From an uncultured Eubacteriales bacterium (GTDB lineage Bacteria; Bacillota; Clostridia; Oscillospirales; Oscillospiraceae), in the NCBI GenBank assembly GCA_900546075.1, contig URBH01000023.1, positions 1 through 31,070 of the forward strand: a stretch of 31,070 bases of DNA, given 5' to 3'. The notes under the pieces were generated by a model. That model saw only the letters and a program-made list of their open reading frames with translations, had not been told where the DNA came from and ran no database searches. Shown here one piece after another: positions 16,012-23,314 of this stretch (position 1 is its first letter; each line of letters begins with the position of its first letter). A program made the position numbers and the translations under genes.

Positions 16012-16935
16012 TTATTCCTCCGTCAGTCGTTTCGTCAGCACGGCGACGCCCATGGCGTTGTCCGTGGAAAACTGCGTCTGTGCAAAAACGGGATGCAGCG
16101 GCGCCGTCAGCTCCCGGAGCATGGAATTGGACGCAACGCCCCCGGAAAACACCACGCTCAGCCCCGGATAGGCTTCCAGCGCCTGCGCCGTCGCCTGATA
16201 TACCGCCCCCGCAACGCACCGCAGCGCGTAGGCCGCAGTCTCGGCGGGGCTACAGCAGGCGGCATAAAATTGCTGCACCTTGTTCTGCACGCCGGAAAGG
16301 GAAAATTCGCTGTTCCTGCACTTGACCCGGAATACGTCCTTCCCCGTCGCTTCCCGGCTGAGACTGTCCAGATGTTTCCCCGATGGGAAAGGCAAATCCA
16401 GAAGCTGTCCCGTCCGATCGATCAGCTGCCCGGCGGAAATGTCCGTGGTGCCGCCGATGCGGGTACACTTCACATTCTTGCCCTCCGGCTCTACCAGGAG
16501 CAGCTCCGTGGTGCCGCCGGATAAATGCCATGCAAGGTGAGGTTTCTCCAGCAAATCCATCCGTCCCGCGCTCCACAGCGACGCGGCCACATGCCCCTGC
16601 TGGTGAGAAACTTCAACCAGCGGAACGTCCAGCGCATCCGACAGCAGCTTTGCGTGGGAGTAGCCCACCATGAAGCAGGGCATATAGCTCCCCTCCACCG
16701 CCCGGGGACGGGTACTGACACCCACCGCCGTGATGGCATCCTTCCGAATATGGGAAAACAGCCTGCCGGAAAGCTCTGGCAGGCTTTTGATATGGGCAAA
16801 TACCGCGTCGGACTGACGCAGACCCAGTTCCCCCTGCCTGACGGGCAGAAGGCGGGAGCAATTCTCGCCTCCCTCGCCGTCAAAAAAGGCGAGGGAGGTG
16901 GTGTAATTGCTGGTGTCGATGCCGATGACGCTCAT
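16012..16935 (-). CDS. TsaD/Kae1-like (M22 family) paralogue
   Basis: A 307-residue ASKHA-fold protein starting MSVIGIDTSNYTTSLAFF. Compared with true TsaD (about 340 residues, threonylcarbamoylation of tRNA A37), the first phosphate loop reads DTSNYTTS instead of ETSCDET, and the metal motif HMEGH reads HQQGH (in VSHQQGHVAA). Later motifs LSGGTTEL, ISAGQLIDRTGQLL, SGGVASNSMLRE and TDNAMGVA are recognisable. It is usually annotated as an O-sialoglycoprotein endopeptidase or Kae1-like protein. I think it is a paralogue and not TsaD itself, which should be elsewhere in the genome. Start chosen at ATG 16935, overlapping the nusB stop (ATGA), although the frame stays open 64 codons further upstream. 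Confidence 0.82.
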   Translation of the reverse strand: MSVIGIDTSNYTTSLAFFDGEGGENCSRLLPVRQGELGLRQSDAVFAHIKSLPELSGRLFSHIRKDAITAVGVSTRPRAVEGSYMPCFMVGYSHAKLLSDALDVPLVEVSHQQGHVAASLWSAGRMDLLEKPHLAWHLSGGTTELLLVEPEGKNVKCTRIGGTTDISAGQLIDRTGQLLDLPFPSGKHLDSLSREATGKDVFRVKCRNSEFSLSGVQNKVQQFYAACCSPAETAAYALRCVAGAVYQATAQALEAYPGLSVVFSGGVASNSMLRELTAPLHPVFAQTQFSTDNAMGVAVLTKRLTEE

Positions 16936-17408
16936 TGGACTTCCTCTTGGGGGGCTGCCGCCTCCGTGTTCCGGCTGCGGACAAAGCTGCCTAAGATTCC
17001 GTTGATAAACGCGCCGGTATCGTCGCCGTCGTATTTTTTCGCAATGCGCACCGCTTCGGCGACCGCGACCCCTGTGGGAACGTCGTCCACGTATAGGATT
17101 TCGTAAATCGCCAGCCGGAGAATGCACCGGGCAAGCTTGGAAATGCGGCTGATGTCCCAGCCGATGGAAAACTGCCGGATCACGTCGTCCAGCTCATCCT
17201 CCCGGTTGGCAACGCCAGTGACCACCGAGTCGATATACCGCAGCTGGAACCGGTCAGGGCGCTGGGCATATACCTCATTTTCTTCAGCCAGCTTTTCGTA
17301 ATATTCCTTGTTCAGGCGGGTGGAAACCACCTGCTCCGGCTCTTCGCCGGTAAACGCCCGACCGTAAATCAGATGTACTGCCAGTTCTCTGGCGTCGCCT
17401 CTTTTCAT
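16932..17408 (-). CDS. nusB: Transcription antitermination factor NusB
   Basis: NusB, with NusE (S10), binds boxA RNA and supports antitermination of rRNA operons. The 158-residue protein begins MKRGDARELAVHLIYGRAF and shows the family pattern RxxARELAVHLIY, YIDSVVTGV, DDVIRQFSIGWDISRISKLARCILRLAIYEILY, DVPTGVAVAEAVRIAKKYDGDDTGAFINGILG. Start is ATG 17408, since the upstream open frame is only the shadow of asp23. The last 15 residues are an acidic/alanine tail. Confidence 0.96.
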   Translation of the reverse strand: MKRGDARELAVHLIYGRAFTGEEPEQVVSTRLNKEYYEKLAEENEVYAQRPDRFQLRYIDSVVTGVANREDELDDVIRQFSIGWDISRISKLARCILRLAIYEILYVDDVPTGVAVAEAVRIAKKYDGDDTGAFINGILGSFVRSRNTEAAAPQEEVQ

Positions 17409-17419
17409 ACCGTCCGACC

Positions 17420-17788
17420 TTACTTGTGGACGATGCCGCAGACGTTGACGGAGACGCTCTCGACCTTCGTGCCGGTGATGGACTCCACGCTGGCGGTCAC
17501 CGCCGCCTGCACGTCCTTCGCCACGTCCACGACGCTGTAGCCGTAGCAGACCATGATGCCGCACTCGATGGTGAGGGTGTTGTCCTCCGCAATCAGGATT
17601 TTCAGACCCTTGCCCCAATTCTTCTTATTGGTGAAGTCTGCAATGCTGACGCCGGGCTTGACGCCCAGAGAGCCGACGCCCTCCACCTCGGACAGGGCGT
17701 GGGCGACGATGGTCGCTACCACATCTTCGGAGATCATGACGCTGCCATTCTCCTGGATTTGGGTGATGTACTGCTTATATTCAGCCAT
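17420..17788 (-). CDS. Asp23/Gls24 family envelope stress protein
   Basis: A 122-residue protein of the Asp23/Gls24 (YloU/YqhY) family. It has ISEDVVATIVAHALSEVEGVGSLGVKPG near 20-46, then VSIADFTNKKNWGKGLKILIAEDNTLTIECGIMVCYGYSVVDVAKDVQAAVTASVESITG, the characteristic alternating strands and helix. Family members are membrane-associated proteins linked to envelope homeostasis and fatty-acid metabolism. It is first in the nusB operon. The ATG follows AGGAGGTAAAACCTT. In Clostridia this gene next to nusB corresponds to yqhY. Confidence 0.92.
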   Translation of the reverse strand: MAEYKQYITQIQENGSVMISEDVVATIVAHALSEVEGVGSLGVKPGVSIADFTNKKNWGKGLKILIAEDNTLTIECGIMVCYGYSVVDVAKDVQAAVTASVESITGTKVESVSVNVCGIVHK

Positions 17789-17843
17789 AAGGTTTTACCT
17801 CCTAAATGTTTGTCCCGCCCGTGGGCTTGACATACTTTTGTTT

Positions 17844-17871
17844 ATTGTACCACAAATCCAGAAAAATACAA
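17844..17871 (-). promoter_or_regulatory. Sigma-A-type promoter of the asp23-nusB-ispA operon
   Basis: On the minus strand TTGTAT (17871-17866), a 16-nt spacer and TACAAT (17849-17844), preceded by TG in the extended -10 position (TGGTACAAT). The expected start is about 17837, giving a leader of about 50 nt before the asp23 ATG. Confidence 0.72.
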
Positions 17872-17907
17872 CTATTTTCTGCATGCAAAGCACGGATTTA
17901 CAAAATT

Positions 17908-17932
17908 GCCCCGGATGGCCTTCATCCGGGGC
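17908..17932 (-). terminator. Intrinsic terminator of the spoIIIA operon
   Basis: GCCCCGGATG pairs with CATCCGGGGC around a 5-nt loop. Minus-strand transcription then reads AATTTTGT. It lies 7 nt past the spoIIIAH stop and before the asp23 promoter, so it separates the two operons. Confidence 0.88.
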
Positions 17933-17938
17933 TTAAAC

Positions 17939-18496
17939 TCACTGTACCTCCACAACGCGGATATCGTTCAGAGAATAGTCGGACTGCGCCATGACGATGT
18001 CCGCGATGACGGCCACGTCCTCCCGCTGCAAGCCGCCCTCAGGAGAGGCCACCGCAATGGAAATGCCCTCGCCGGACATGTAGGCCACGCAGTCGGCATA
18101 GCCCTTCGCAATGACCAGGCTTTCGATCTGGGCTTCGTTCAGCGCCGTCTGCACGATCTGATCCAGCTCCACCGCAGACTCTGCCTCCTTGGAGCTTTCG
18201 CTGTAGGACATGGCTTCCTGCAAAAGATTCACGGCGTTGTCCCTCGCCTGCTGCCGGGACAGCCGGACGGCGGCAAAGTAGTCGGTGGAGGTGGTCGCCA
18301 CGTCCTCCCCGGCGGAGATGGCCGCCATATCCTCGCTGAGCACCAGACTATCATCAGACATGACCTTTTCCGTGTCCAGGGTATCCGTGAGATTTGCCGC
18401 CGCTTGATCTTCGGTGTAGCGCCAGTTGACGTAAATGCCCGCGCATACCGTCACCAAGATCGCCGCCGCAACCAGATTCTTCTTCCAAACTTTCAT
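17939..18496 (-). CDS. spoIIIAH: Stage III sporulation protein AH
   Basis: SpoIIIAH lies in the mother-cell-derived membrane, where its YscJ/FliF-like domain meets forespore SpoIIQ to form the channel joining the two cells. The 185-residue protein (MKVWKKNLVAAAILVTVCAG start) has one N-terminal helix at about 8-25, a variable linker, then the domain with LSRQQARDNAVNLLQEA, VELDQIVQTALNEAQIESLVIAKGYADCVAYMSGEGISIAVA. I chose ATG 18496 because GGAGG lies 7 nt upstream. A second ATG at 18514 lacks such a site. Last gene of the operon. Confidence 0.95.
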   Translation of the reverse strand: MKVWKKNLVAAAILVTVCAGIYVNWRYTEDQAAANLTDTLDTEKVMSDDSLVLSEDMAAISAGEDVATTSTDYFAAVRLSRQQARDNAVNLLQEAMSYSESSKEAESAVELDQIVQTALNEAQIESLVIAKGYADCVAYMSGEGISIAVASPEGGLQREDVAVIADIVMAQSDYSLNDIRVVEVQ

Positions 18497-18514
18497 AAAA
18501 ATGCCTCCAATCAT

Positions 18515-19009
18515 TCATTTCATTTTCAAAACGGTTATTTTGTCGGTGGACAGCCCGGTGACGCTGCCCACCGCTGATACGATGGCAAGCCGGACGGACG
18601 CACTGTCCGCCCCCTGGCATACGATGACCGCGCCGAGATAAGTAGGGGGATTGACCTGCCGCACAAGGCCTGTCTGAGAACGGTCAGACCCATTCAGCAA
18701 AACCGTGTCCGACCGAACGCCGGAGGATGCGGAATCCTCGTCCGTCTGGTATACCGTCCGCTCCCCTTCCCGCTGGGTCAGAAGCACCCGCACCTTGCCC
18801 GCGCCCTGTATCTGGCTGAGAATTTCTTCCAGCTCGGTTTGCAGGTCTTGCCGGGGTTCCGTCTCTGCAGCGGCGGGCTCCGGAGCAGCTTTTGCGTTCT
18901 TTCCGTCGGGCAGCGCCATGAGGAAAAGTCCTGCCAGCACCACCAAAAGGACATAGCGGTATTTCCTGACCAGCTCCTTTCCCCTGCTTCTCAGCGTTAC
19001 CCAATCCAT
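18515..19009 (-). CDS. spoIIIAG: Stage III sporulation protein AG
   Basis: SpoIIIAG forms a large ring in the feeding-tube complex between mother cell and forespore. The 164-residue protein has one membrane helix at about 19-34 (YVLLVVLAGLFLMALPDG), a Pro/Ala/Glu linker, then ELEEILSQIQGAGKVRVLLTQREGERTVYQTDED and PPTYLGAVIVCQGADSASVRLAIVSAVGSVTGLSTDKITVLKMK, typical of the family's ring-building motif. Its start overlaps the spoIIIAF end by 13 nt. GGAGA lies 6-7 nt before the ATG. Confidence 0.96.
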   Translation of the reverse strand: MDWVTLRSRGKELVRKYRYVLLVVLAGLFLMALPDGKNAKAAPEPAAAETEPRQDLQTELEEILSQIQGAGKVRVLLTQREGERTVYQTDEDSASSGVRSDTVLLNGSDRSQTGLVRQVNPPTYLGAVIVCQGADSASVRLAIVSAVGSVTGLSTDKITVLKMK

Positions 19010-19464
19010 TTCTGATTCTCCTTTGCAATGCCAAGATCGTTTGCGATTATGGCCTGAATCTGCCGCCGGGCGTAAGGGGACGCCTCCCCGGAGAGCGTGA
19101 CCGCCGTCGGGAGATTGTCTTCGCCGACGGTGACCTCAACGTGCAGGTTCACATGGAGGTCTGCGGCTTTGTCCAAGATATATGCTTCCGTTTCCTCCTT
19201 TATGATATCCGCCATGGAATCCCGGGCAAGATTTTCGCCCATGGCGGCGGCATCCTTTGCGTCGTCCATGCACCCCAGGGAAAAATCCGGCAAATTGGAA
19301 AAATCCACCCGGGAAATGGGACTCAGGACGGTGTAGGCCAGAAACAGCCCGCAGATCAGCTTCCCCACCTGCTTGCCGCTTCCATTGGGAAAAAGCCTGA
19401 CCACAATGCCGCAGAGCATGGCGGCGGCTACCACAGAAATAACATATTGCCGAAGCGCCTCCAT
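18997..19464 (-). CDS. spoIIIAF: Stage III sporulation protein AF
   Basis: A 155-residue protein with two N-terminal membrane helices (about 6-23 and 32-50: YVISVVAAAMLCGIVVRLF, KLICGLFLAYTVLSPI) and a soluble C-terminal domain, the SpoIIIAF layout. The start MEALRQYV at 19464 overlaps the spoIIIAE stop by one nucleotide (TAATG). The same frame is open to 20340, but that stretch is the shadow of spoIIIAE. Its role in the channel complex is accessory and poorly defined. Confidence 0.94.
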   Translation of the reverse strand: MEALRQYVISVVAAAMLCGIVVRLFPNGSGKQVGKLICGLFLAYTVLSPISRVDFSNLPDFSLGCMDDAKDAAAMGENLARDSMADIIKEETEAYILDKAADLHVNLHVEVTVGEDNLPTAVTLSGEASPYARRQIQAIIANDLGIAKENQKWIG

Positions 19465-20504
19465 TATCCCACTCCTTTCAGAAAACACACCGTGCTGATG
19501 AGCAGCAGCAGACACTCCGAGCCGGTCATGGCAAGCAGCAGCCCCATGGCGGTGGAAAAATCCCCGATCAGCTCCGTCAGTCCCTTTTCTCCGAAGATGC
19601 CGCATACTGCGGCGGTCAGTTTCAGTATCAGATAGTGGACGCCGATTTTCAGGAACGGGCTTAGAAACACCGCCAGCACCGCCAGTATCCCGTAGATTCC
19701 CGCCGCGTTTTTCATCAGTCCCGCGCTGACCAGCACCGCTTCCGAAGCGTCGGACAGAATCCCGCCCACCACGGGAACCACGGAGGAAATGGTGACCTTG
19801 GTCGCTTTCAGTGCCGCCGCGTCGGTGGTGCCGCTGACCACGCCGGTGACGGTCATGTAGGTCGTGAATACCGTCAATATGGCTTTCAGGCTCCAGCTGA
19901 CGATATTTTTGACCAAATCCCGCAATTTCCCCAGAATATTTTCCCCGATTGCGCCGTTTGCCGCCGACAGCGCCAGAAACAGGTACACCATCGGGCCGAG
20001 CATCCGGGAGATCAGACTGCTCAGCACCGAGTCGAACATCGCCGTCCCGGCGTACAGCGCCGTGGAGGACGCCGCCCCGCCCTGCGCCGCCATAGCCGCC
20101 GTCATAACGGGAAGCAGCAGCTTTCCGTACTCGCTGATTTCCGTCACGGTCTGCGACCCAAGGCGAATCAGGGAGTTGGCGCTCAGCAGCAGCCCCGCCG
20201 CAATGGCCGTGGCACCCGCCAGGTTTGCGACGGTCTTCACACTTCCGGAAAAGGATTGGAGCAGTGACACCATCATCACCGCCGCGATCACCCCAAGGCT
20301 GACCTTGGACGCTTCCTTCAAATCCGGCCGAAGATGCCAAATCGCGTCCCGAAGCAGCTCCGTCAGTCCGGCCGCAAAGGAGCCGGTGTCCTCCGGCATC
20401 AGCTCCGCCCCTCCCTCCGGCACCTGGGGAGCCGTAAACTCCACGGCGGAGGCAGGTATTGCCAATGCAAAAATCAACGCCACTGCCAAAATCAGTTTGC
20501 TCAT
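19464..20504 (-). CDS. spoIIIAE: Stage III sporulation protein AE
   Basis: SpoIIIAE is the largest polytopic subunit of the SpoIIIA transenvelope complex, needed for continued gene expression in the engulfed forespore. The 346-residue protein begins with a signal-like segment (LILAVALIFALAIPASA) and has about seven further hydrophobic stretches. GISLxAxLLS-type repeats are visible (LGVIAAVMMVSLLQSF, PVMTAAMAAQGGAASS). Start overlaps the spoIIIAD stop (ATGA). Confidence 0.95.
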   Translation of the reverse strand: MSKLILAVALIFALAIPASAVEFTAPQVPEGGAELMPEDTGSFAAGLTELLRDAIWHLRPDLKEASKVSLGVIAAVMMVSLLQSFSGSVKTVANLAGATAIAAGLLLSANSLIRLGSQTVTEISEYGKLLLPVMTAAMAAQGGAASSTALYAGTAMFDSVLSSLISRMLGPMVYLFLALSAANGAIGENILGKLRDLVKNIVSWSLKAILTVFTTYMTVTGVVSGTTDAAALKATKVTISSVVPVVGGILSDASEAVLVSAGLMKNAAGIYGILAVLAVFLSPFLKIGVHYLILKLTAAVCGIFGEKGLTELIGDFSTAMGLLLAMTGSECLLLLISTVCFLKGVG

Positions 20505-20893
20505 AATTCTCGTAAAATCTCCCGTATCAGTTCCAGCATGGCGGTGAAAATGGGAAGGGACAAGTATAAAATCACCGCCGAACCAAGCATTTGCAGCATT
20601 TTTCCAAGAGAACCGTTTCCCGCGTCGGCGCAGACCAGCCCCGCAATCTCCGACACCAGCCCGATACCCACCGCTTTCAGGAGAATGCCCAGCATGTCCC
20701 CCTGCAGGTCTCCCAGCGTTTCCAGCTCACGCAGAAAGTCCAGCACCGGCTCCAAGTAGGAAATGGCGATCATAGCGACCATGCAGCACACCGCCATGGT
20801 CAGAAGAACCCCAATGTCCTTCTGCTTTCCAAGAGATAGCCCCAGCACCACCGCCAGCAGCACCGCCGCCGCGGCCTTCCAGAACAGGCTCAT
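20501..20893 (-). CDS. spoIIIAD: Stage III sporulation protein AD
   Basis: A 130-residue membrane protein with four hydrophobic segments (WKAAAAVLLAVVLGLSL, IGVLLTMAVCCMVAMIAISYL, LGILLKAVGIGLVSEIAGLVCADAG, LQMLGSAVILYLSLPIFTAML). The GLVSEIAxxxCxDAG motif is the SpoIIIAD signature. Starts one nucleotide into the spoIIIAC stop (TGATG) and ends in an ATGA overlap with spoIIIAE. Confidence 0.95.
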   Translation of the reverse strand: MSLFWKAAAAVLLAVVLGLSLGKQKDIGVLLTMAVCCMVAMIAISYLEPVLDFLRELETLGDLQGDMLGILLKAVGIGLVSEIAGLVCADAGNGSLGKMLQMLGSAVILYLSLPIFTAMLELIREILREL

Positions 20894-21093
20894 CAGAATT
20901 CAAACAGGGTCTTCACCAGATCGAAAAGATCGGCGATTTTCTGCGCCAGCATCATCAGCACGACCACCAGCCCCGCCAGACTGGTCATGGTGGCTTGCTC
21001 CTCCCGGCCGGAACGGGAAAGCACCTGATTGAGAATGGATACGATGATGCCAATGGCAGCGATTTTGAAAATCAGGTCAATGTCCATACTCAT
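20893..21093 (-). CDS. spoIIIAC: Stage III sporulation protein AC
   Basis: A 66-residue protein with two membrane helices (IDLIFKIAAIGIIVSILNQVL and LAGLVVVLMMLAQKIADLF) joined by the short loop SRSGREEQATMTS, matching SpoIIIAC in length and sequence. Start ATG 21093 overlaps the spoIIIAB stop by 4 nt. A second in-frame ATG six nucleotides later is also possible. Works with AD as a small membrane pair in the complex. Confidence 0.95.
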   Translation of the reverse strand: MSMDIDLIFKIAAIGIIVSILNQVLSRSGREEQATMTSLAGLVVVLMMLAQKIADLFDLVKTLFEF

Positions 21094-21602
21094 AGAAACA
21101 AAATGGCCAGCGCCGCGCCGGCGCACAGTCCCAGCGTCCCATAGCTGCGAAGACGGGTTTCCCGGTTCTTCCCCAGGGCTTCCAGCTCCATACGGCAGGC
21201 TTCCCGCACTTCCTCCAAGCCCTGCTTCTGCCCCGGGAGGTCGAACCGGCCGAGGGTATGCCCCAGCTGCTTCATGATTCCCCGTATCCGCCGGGGCAGC
21301 TCGTGACTGCGTTTCAGCGCAGCGGTCATGCAGCTGGCCGCGTCCGGGGAGGTCTGCCATTCCAGCTCACGCGCGAGATTGCAAAACACCTCCCGGAGTG
21401 TTCCCCTCGTCTCCTTTCCCGCCTGACGGCAAAGCTCCGGAAGAGGCGTAAGGCGGTACTGAAGCTCCCACTCCATGGAATTCAGCGCCCTGAGCAGCTG
21501 CCGGAGGATTCCTTCCTCCCGCTTGTACCCGGAAGCGATGGAAAACCCAAATCCGCCGCAGCCCGCGATGACCAATGCCGCGCCAAACCATCTGTAGCTC
21601 AT
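21090..21602 (-). CDS. spoIIIAB: Stage III sporulation protein AB
   Basis: A 170-residue protein with an N-terminal hydrophobic segment (WFGAALVIAGCGGFGFSIASGYKRE), a helical cytoplasmic middle (LRQLLRALNSMEWELQYRLTPLPELCRQAG) and a C-terminal membrane helix (GLCAGAALAILFL). The MEWELQYRLTPLPE motif is characteristic. SpoIIIAB resembles type II secretion GspF-like platform proteins. Overlaps spoIIIAA by 4 nt. Confidence 0.95.
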   Translation of the reverse strand: MSYRWFGAALVIAGCGGFGFSIASGYKREEGILRQLLRALNSMEWELQYRLTPLPELCRQAGKETRGTLREVFCNLARELEWQTSPDAASCMTAALKRSHELPRRIRGIMKQLGHTLGRFDLPGQKQGLEEVREACRMELEALGKNRETRLRSYGTLGLCAGAALAILFL

Positions 21603-22426
21603 AGCGCCGCCCTCTCCGTCCGGAAGGACTTGTCCTGCCGCAAAATCAGAAGCGTCTGGAAAACGCCGCTTTCCGCCAGCGGCCGGTAAACCGACCTGCG
21701 CCGCAAATCCGCCGCCGACGTCCCATGGGCGGTTGCCAACAGCCGCACGCCGCAGTTTGCCACCCGGAGAAGCGCCCGGGCGTCCGCCTCCGCCGTGATC
21801 TCGTCCACGGCGATGCAGTCCGGCCCCATGGTTCTGAGCACCATATCGATTCCCGGGGACTTGGGGCAGCCGGTGAGGACGTCCGTCTTCTTCCCCCGTT
21901 CCAGTCCCTCCGGGAACAGCTCACCCCGCTCGTCCACCACGCTGACGCATTGCTTTTCTCCGATCTGCCGGATCAGATCCCGCAGTAGGGTGGTCTTTCC
22001 CCACCCGGGCGCGCCCAGAATCAGAATGGAGCCGGGAGCGTCCACCGCCCGCTTGGCGATCCCCGGAAAGTCTCTGGCCACACGGATGCACAGAGAGCTG
22101 ATCTCCCGAATGCCTGTTACGACCCCATCCTTGCAGACCACCTCGCCGCACAGGCCGATACGGTGTCCGCCGGGGGCGGTGAGATAGCCTTGCGCGGTCG
22201 TTGCCGCCGCCCAGGGAGAATAGCGACTCGCGGCGTTGATGCAGTAATTCAGGTCTTCCCGGCTGACGCAGCACCCAAGCCAGCGGCTTTCCCCGCTCAA
22301 AACCAGCTCCGGCGGCATTCCCAAGCGAAGCCGCAGCTCCTGCATAGCATTTTTTCCCAACCTGTCCACCTCCGGCCGAAGTCTTGGCGGCAAGGCGGAC
22401 AGCAGCTGTTTCCATGCGCACATCAT
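21599..22426 (-). CDS. spoIIIAA: Stage III sporulation protein AA (ATPase)
   Basis: SpoIIIAA is the secretion-type ATPase that powers the SpoIIIA channel. Walker A GAPGWGKTT is at about residues 138-146, a Walker B-like CIAVDEI near 210-216, and a SSLCIRVAR motif before the P-loop. The frame begins at a TTG (22444), but AGGAG at 22439-22435 sits 8 nt before the ATG at 22426 (MMCAWKQLLS), so I prefer that start (275 residues). ATG 22432 is possible but too close to the ribosome site. First gene of the operon, preceded by a strong hairpin. Confidence 0.95.
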   Translation of the reverse strand: MMCAWKQLLSALPPRLRPEVDRLGKNAMQELRLRLGMPPELVLSGESRWLGCCVSREDLNYCINAASRYSPWAAATTAQGYLTAPGGHRIGLCGEVVCKDGVVTGIREISSLCIRVARDFPGIAKRAVDAPGSILILGAPGWGKTTLLRDLIRQIGEKQCVSVVDERGELFPEGLERGKKTDVLTGCPKSPGIDMVLRTMGPDCIAVDEITAEADARALLRVANCGVRLLATAHGTSAADLRRRSVYRPLAESGVFQTLLILRQDKSFRTERAAL

Positions 22427-22450
22427 TTGCATCACTCCTGCCAAAGACTA

Positions 22451-22483
22451 TGCGGCGGGGTGACATATTAGCACCCCGCCGCA
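22451..22483 (-). other. Strong hairpin in front of spoIIIAA
   Basis: TGCGGCGGGGTG pairs perfectly with CACCCCGCCGCA (12 bp, 9 of the pairs G-C or more) around a 9-nt loop, CTAATATGT on the minus strand. After the stem the minus strand reads TAGTCTTTGGCAGGAG, without a T-run. It stands 12 nt before the spoIIIAA ribosome site and 20 nt after the coaX terminator. It could be a second barrier to read-through or a leader structure affecting spoIIIAA translation. Confidence 0.6.
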
Positions 22484-22502
22484 GAAAGGATTTTCGATTG
22501 CA

Positions 22503-22531
22503 AAAGCCGACAGCACAGGGCTGCCGGCTTT
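22503..22531 (-). terminator. Intrinsic terminator of panT-coaX
   Basis: Minus-strand RNA would read AAAGCCGGCAGC, a 5-nt loop, then GCUGUCGGCUUU and one more U: a 12-bp stem with one G-U pair ending in UUUU. It starts 4 nt past the coaX stop. Confidence 0.8.
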
Positions 22532-22534
22532 CCG

Positions 22535-23302
22535 TTACCGTTTATTCTTCTTGTAAATGACATTCAGACCCTTCAAAAGCAGGTCTTTTTCCAGAATGAT
22601 CTCCCGTTTGCATAGCGGCGTAATAAACTGGGCAAGACCGCCGGTGGCGATGAGGGTGGACTTGTGTCCCAGCTCTGCTTCGATTCGCTCCACCAGTCCG
22701 TCCAGCATGGCGGCGGTGCCGTACATCATGCCGCTGCGCATACAGTCCACAGTGTTCTTGCCGATGACGTGCTTCGGCTTGTCCAGACTGATGCCGGGAA
22801 GCTGCGCGGTGCGGCTGGTCAGCGCGTCCAGCGAGACCCGAACGCCCGGAAAAATGATGCCGCCCAGATACATATTGTTCGGCTCCACCACCTCGATGGT
22901 GGTTGCCGTCCCCAAGTCCATCAGAATCATGGGCGCTTCGTACTCCGCAAGAGCGGCCACGGCGATGACGATGCGGTCGCTGCCCACCTGGCTAGGAACG
23001 TCCATGTGGATGTTCAGCCCGGTTTTCAGCCCCGGGCCGACCACCATGGGCTGCTTTCGGATGACCTTGATGACACCGGTTTTGACCGAATTGAACACCG
23101 GCGGCACGACGGAGGAAATGATGCAGTCGTCGATATCCTTCACCTGCACGCCGAAGGCTTCCATCATGTTTTTGATCTCCACGCCGTACTGGTCGGAGGT
23201 GCGGATGGCATCGGTGGCAATGCGGGCTTTGAACAGAATTTTGTCGTTTTCAATACAGCCGATGACCAGATTGGTATTGCCGATGTCAATGGCAAGCAGC
23301 AT
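22535..23302 (-). CDS. coaX: Type III pantothenate kinase CoaX
   Basis: CoaX phosphorylates pantothenate, the first committed step of coenzyme A synthesis. Type III enzymes are ASKHA-fold proteins insensitive to CoA feedback. The 255-residue protein has DIGNTN at 5-10 (first phosphate loop), DLGTATTIE near 131-139, and GGIIFPGVRVSLDAL plus IGKNTVDCMRSGMMYG motifs typical of the family. It is 12 nt downstream of the ECF gene and opposite coaBC, so uptake, step one and steps two/three lie together. GGAGAG lies 6 nt before the ATG. Confidence 0.97.
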   Translation of the reverse strand: MLLAIDIGNTNLVIGCIENDKILFKARIATDAIRTSDQYGVEIKNMMEAFGVQVKDIDDCIISSVVPPVFNSVKTGVIKVIRKQPMVVGPGLKTGLNIHMDVPSQVGSDRIVIAVAALAEYEAPMILMDLGTATTIEVVEPNNMYLGGIIFPGVRVSLDALTSRTAQLPGISLDKPKHVIGKNTVDCMRSGMMYGTAAMLDGLVERIEAELGHKSTLIATGGLAQFITPLCKREIILEKDLLLKGLNVIYKKNKR

Positions 23303-23314
23303 AACGATCTCTCC

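Noticed and set aside
16936..17127. 64-codon N-terminal extension of the TsaD-like gene
   Set aside because: Arg-rich shadow of nusB; ATG 16935 gives the conserved GIDTS start and a coupled overlap.
18997..20340. Long minus-strand frame suggesting an N-terminally extended SpoIIIAF
   Set aside because: The extension is an alternate frame of spoIIIAE with Gly/Arg-rich nonsense; the real start is the overlapping ATG at 19464.
22445..22470. Sigma-E-like boxes (AATATG and CATAGTCT on the minus strand) before spoIIIAA
   Set aside because: Spacing is short and the start would fall inside the ribosome site; the -35-like part lies in the hairpin loop. Not strong enough to call.
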